DNA from: Hyaloperonospora brassicae | Taxonomy: Eukaryota; Oomycota; Peronosporomycetes; Peronosporales; Peronosporaceae | Length of the DNA: 64,000 bases | Reading direction: 5' to 3' | Assembly (NCBI GenBank): GCA_947650285.1 | Contig: CANTFL010001407.1 | Span: 496,001-560,000, forward strand | Shown here: positions 60,016-64,000 of the stretch, in pieces | How positions within the stretch are numbered: position 1 is the first letter of the stretch | Layout: each line of letters starts with the position of its first letter | Program-made: the position numbers and the translations under genes | Notes under the pieces: generated by a model | Database searches by the model: none | What the model saw: only the letters and a program-made list of their open reading frames with translations | What the model was told of the DNA's origin: nothing

Positions 60016-62279
60016 ATATATTTGTAGAGCGACGTCACATAATATATGTATATTACGACAAACTAATCCGGGATAAGCCATAAAGATACTTAAAACTCGT
60101 TCTAGTCTTTGTGGCTTTCATTAGCCGCGATGCTAGATTATTCCTGCATGCCGACAGTAATAACTGATCTGTAGCAGAAAAAGAATCGCGTGGAATTCAG
60201 ATGCGTGATGTGTCACCAAAAAGTTCTGTTTTCAATGTCGGCTTATCTTAAGTTGGATATTGTTCACTATAAATGGAGGCTTGACGTTTATAAGCCTACC
60301 GTAATGATTTTAAATCTTGACATATTGAATGCACATATAATCGATCGTTTACATCTATTTGATTACAAAATCTAGCAGGCTCGATGCCAAATAATGTTTA
60401 TCGTTTTATTTCAGTAGTCCCTTGTAATTGATTACTTGCGCGTTATGATCATTATTCCACGAGAGAGATCGCACAATAACGTTCACTATCATTTTTATAA
60501 ATTAACAATTTGCAGATTGGTTTATCTCCATTTAAAGTGACATGAATCCTCGTCATTTTTACAAAGGTCAGTCTTGATAATCGAATGTTAAAATAAGCAC
60601 AATTCGATAAAAGGATAAACAGATGATTATCGAGAAGATAGACACGAATTTACCTGTAATATATTCATTTATTGCCTTATTTATAATATCCACTGGGGTT
60701 TTGCGCTTGTATCGGTTTATCTGGCGTTCCTGTAACCACGCAAACGCATCCCGCACTGCCTGTCTACTTATACATCAATGCTCGAAGGCTAGCAATTTCG
60801 CCTATGTCACTACCAAAAAAAATAAATTGCCTTCGTTAACAATAGCGTATCTTTATTTTTCTTTAAAAATTTATCAACGTCTTCGAGGTAGTGGAGACAA
60901 TTTGCACGCTACGATAAAAATTCTAAATATTCAATAAAAGACGATGATTGTCATCCTCCGAGTAGTTGCGCGAGAACTCGCATTATTTTGCAGCTGTTAT
61001 TAAAATTATTAACTTTCTACGTTCGACTAACACCATCCGGCCGTTGCATACGAAGGTCTTTCCAGACTTAAGAAAGGGCCATCTTAATTAATAAGGCACA
61101 TAAAAATTGCTATATGCCTAGCTTCAAAATAAATTCTTGACGCTGCCGAGATTTGTATATTTTGATCTAGTGCAATCAATAGGAAAACGCGCAGAGTTAG
61201 CTCCGCCCGTTGTCAATCAATATCGTAACCATGATATGGACCAAAAACTGTAGAAGTATCTCTGTGCATACGCTTATCCTTCACAGGTTAATAAACAAAA
61301 GAGTGACGCAGATAAATTTAAAGCTCTTATCTATTACTAGGCACACCTGACCATTTAATCCTAGTGATCACTGATGCAGACCGGATGTTTAGTAAGCTTA
61401 TACAGGTTTCGTAGAAGCCGTTTAACACATCCTAGACGATAAGATGGTTATCTTTAAATATAAAATATACGCCATAAATATATTGTATAGTAATGTCATG
61501 GAGAGAAATTTGCATATTGAACTTGTTCCGTGCGTGCGGAATCTGATGCTTTATTTCGATCATATTAGACACAAACGGTACATAAAGAACAATGGGTAGC
61601 TTTGACCTCACGTGTCCTGGTTTAAGCGATAATGTAATATGTCAATCTTTACCGCATAATGCCGTGGAAGTTAAAATCGCTAAATTATGAAATAATATAA
61701 TCCGATTTCTTGATAGATCGCGTGGCGCGTTTTTGAATGTAGTAAGCCAGCTTCACGACACCAACGTAAAGTTACATTACCTTAAATTAATGGAAGAGGT
61801 TGGCAACGATGACCTCTTGACATATCACATAAATACAAGTAGTACCTCAATTTCAGGCATCCTATCGAGCACACTTTGATATATCGATGAGCTGCTTAGT
61901 CCCTGTATACTCTCAGCATACTGATGCCGACCGTATAACATATTCTGCGACGCGTATGCTGTTTTTTTGCCTATGCCACTCAGTAGCTGTCGACATGACC
62001 GTTTTGATTCGAGCTTAACAAGCATATTTACCTTTTAAGTGAAAAAATCGGAACGAGCAGATCAAGTGTAAGCTCTTACACTTTTTGTCGTTGCCTAAGA
62101 CCTTTATTAAGTTAAAAAATTCCGGATTTCCTATTAGCTTGGATTGTAAGAGCTTTATCATTAAGCATATTGTAGTTTGAAATAAGCAAATCGACGAATG
62201 GTGTACATATTGTGCTGAAAAAGGGCTTTCCTTGTACCCGGACGAGATACGAAGTTCGGATGGGTAGATCATGACAATC
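60016..62279. other. AT-rich gene-poor region
   Basis: No open frame beyond 104 codons and no recognised domain. I see no gene, tandem repeat or LTR. Confidence 0.5.
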
Positions 62280-62362
62280 GGATCCGATGTAAGAGGGGAT
62301 CCGATCCAAATGGGATCTTATCCAAGCCAAATCAGATCAAAGAGGCGATCCGATCGAAGAAC
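62280..62362 (+). repeat. Short degenerate GATCCGAT-type repeat
   Basis: About five units of 16-17 bases contain GGATCCGAT, GGATCCGATCC, GGATCTTATCC, CAGATCAAAG and CGATCCGATCG. They resemble in motif (GATCC) and period the 15 bp minisatellite of the arms. They also sit at a similar distance before a gag-like segment. Confidence 0.5.
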
Positions 62363-62699
62363 AGATTATGACCTGAGCCAGGAGTACGGGGATAATCAAG
62401 GAGCCAACGATTTACAAGAGACCGAGTGATTTATTGGATGAGACGTGGCGAGTGTCTTTTGGCATAGATAGGCTAGGTTGTAGTTTTTGTGAGATGGTTG
62501 GCTAACGTTAAACAGAGTTCAATTTACTATAAAAGACACGCGTTATCTCTTCTGGGATGTATATTTAGCCTCCCGACGAAACGAAAAGGTGCGCCGTTTT
62601 TCTACATAAGTGTCGTACTTGGATTTTTTGGTCCGGTGCAGTCAGGCCTTTCACAAACATCAAGACAACTACAATAGAGCGCATCGAAAAAGCAAGGGT

Positions 62700-63060
62700 G
62701 ATCAAGATCGAAAGACGGCTCAAGTGGTCAGAAAGTCAAGCAGATCAGGATCTACGTATTGGACAAGGCGATATCGTTGGAATCTAGGTGGCTCATGCCA
62801 AATACTTCCAAGTGACCTGCGATCGTGTGAAGATTTCCACGCGATCACCCTCGTACCAGACACATTCAAGACTAGCGTCGACAAGAGTCCATCAAGAAGA
62901 GTGCAGCCCGCCCTATCGACGAGTGCACAAGGTGAAGACGGTTATTACTCGAAAACGAAGTACCCCGTCCGATAGTCGGTCGTCTGGGCGCCAGTGGAAA
63001 CGCGGGATCAAACCTGTATTTTGTGAACACTGCTCCGCCACAACAGTCGTCAACACAATA
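62700..63060 (+). pseudogene. Third, dispersed copy of the gag-like segment
   Basis: This matches 13,960-14,345 in the left arm in the same orientation. The shared word GACGGCTCAAGTGGTCAGAA starts at about 62,715. Then come CCCGTCCGATAGTCGGTCGT and GGGCGCCAGTGG near 62,985. In one frame it ends with VFCEHCSATT, a CX2C-type start of a zinc finger. It is clearly diverged from the arm copies, so it is an older dispersed member of the same repeat family rather than part of the palindrome. Confidence 0.5.
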
Positions 63061-64000
63061 CGTTTGTATTGGTTCATGCAGAATGATAAAGTAGCATTGA
63101 TTTAAATATCACAGCGTAGACGTGAGGTTCATTTATAGGGCATTGTAATTGCTACGGTTAAATTTACTTTTTACAATATTTGATTGTAAAATGACTGGAT
63201 GTTCGTACGAAATGATCTAAATAGCTTCGTTGTATTAAGCAAATCATCCTACGCCGGTCGCATTATCCTTTTATTAAAAACGCATGTTTTTTATACAAGC
63301 CAAATATTTTCGAAATAATGAGAAAGTGTAACTCCGATCATGTTAATCTTGCTTGTGCAAAATCACCATATTAAATATCAAATTCTATATATGCTTAGTT
63401 TTATATACATAGTTTTTAAAATAAATATATATGTACAATATCATAGCCTTTGCTTACCACTTAAGTTTGTATCTCGTATATTCGTATACATACATAATAT
63501 ATTGTGCTGTAATCATCAAAATTAAATTGCACCATAGATGTATAAAGTGTAGTATTTATATTTGTTATAATAATACAAGTTGGTATGGAATCCGGAATGG
63601 CAAAGGTTCTTGACAGGTTTATATATACTCATCATTCGAATTGTTTATCTAGATCCTTGCCGTCATTATGTTGATACAAATGAATGCTCTGCACAATAAA
63701 CCAAATGACAATAAATAAGCTCATAACTGTCCGCACCAATTTAGCTATAATGTTTTATGGCTGAAGGTTTTAGTCGAAGCTCATTATTACATGAATTAAA
63801 AAATAGTGATTTTACAAACAAAACCGACATTAATGGAGTTGATTTTTTTGTATAAAAAAGCTGAGCGAATTTTTCTAATTTATTTGTGAAATCTTTTCAA
63901 ACGCGGATACAAGTCCAAGAATGAACGACATGATGTGGTCGCTTCTATTGAAAAACCGAAACTACAAAAGGATAAACCTTACCCGGAAAATAATCTTCAT
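63061..64000. other. AT-rich end of the window
   Basis: No gene is seen. The two short frames near 63.3-63.6 kb are AT-driven. Confidence 0.5.

Noticed and set aside
1..64000. CRISPR array, rRNA genes, riboswitches or bacterial operons
   Set aside because: No regular spacer-repeat array, rRNA core or bacterial-type operon structure was seen. The content is eukaryotic.

Overview
This window is most likely from a plant-pathogenic oomycete (a Phytophthora or downy-mildew type genome). Two things point there. Fragments of two Ty3/gypsy retroelements have pol wording typical of oomycete elements, and two short secreted-protein ORFs carry RXLR/EER-like effector features. No housekeeping gene, rRNA or intact multi-domain gene was found. 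Most of the window is decayed repeat DNA and AT-rich intergenic sequence. The species cannot be named from the sequence alone.

The dominant structure is one very large inverted duplication. About 331-18,885 (left arm) is repeated in reverse complement at about 29,187-47,740 (right arm). Each arm is about 18.55 kb, and they are separated by a 10.3 kb single-copy AT-rich spacer. Inner parts of the arms are essentially identical over hundreds of bases and most of the rest differs by under about 1 percent. One roughly 500 bp block in the reverse-transcriptase region is several-fold more divergent. Because the two copies share nearly all frameshifts and stops, the duplication happened long after the retroelements inside it had died.

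Each arm contains, from outside to inside: a gene-less 2.4 kb stretch with a strong 80 bp foldback hairpin; a 7.5 kb LTR retrotransposon relic (LTR, gag, protease, RT, RNase H, integrase, chromodomain, then an antisense 263-codon ORF, then LTR); a 3 kb stretch with no recognisable product; a 15 bp minisatellite; a gag-like zinc-finger fragment; and a second, more decayed gypsy relic ending near the inner junction. All retroelement remnants point toward the spacer, so across the window they are convergent.

Two effector-like genes flank the palindrome, and both have their 3' ends toward it. At 1-333 is the 3' part of an ORF with a hydrophobic leader, an RXLR-like NHLR and an EEER motif. Its stop codon lies at the outer end of the left arm, within a few bases. 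At 49,359-49,733 (minus strand) is a complete 124-codon ORF with a signal peptide, RLLG and EER.

The right flank (49.8-64 kb) is mostly AT-rich with no convincing genes. It holds a decayed Ty1/copia gag fragment (57.1 kb), a decayed tRNA-Ser (59.9 kb) and a third dispersed copy of the gag-like segment seen in the arms (62.3-63.1 kb). The points most worth following are the giant inverted repeat with its effector-edge junction, the antisense ORF inside a dead retroelement, the divergent block inside otherwise near-identical arms, and the imperfect hairpin.
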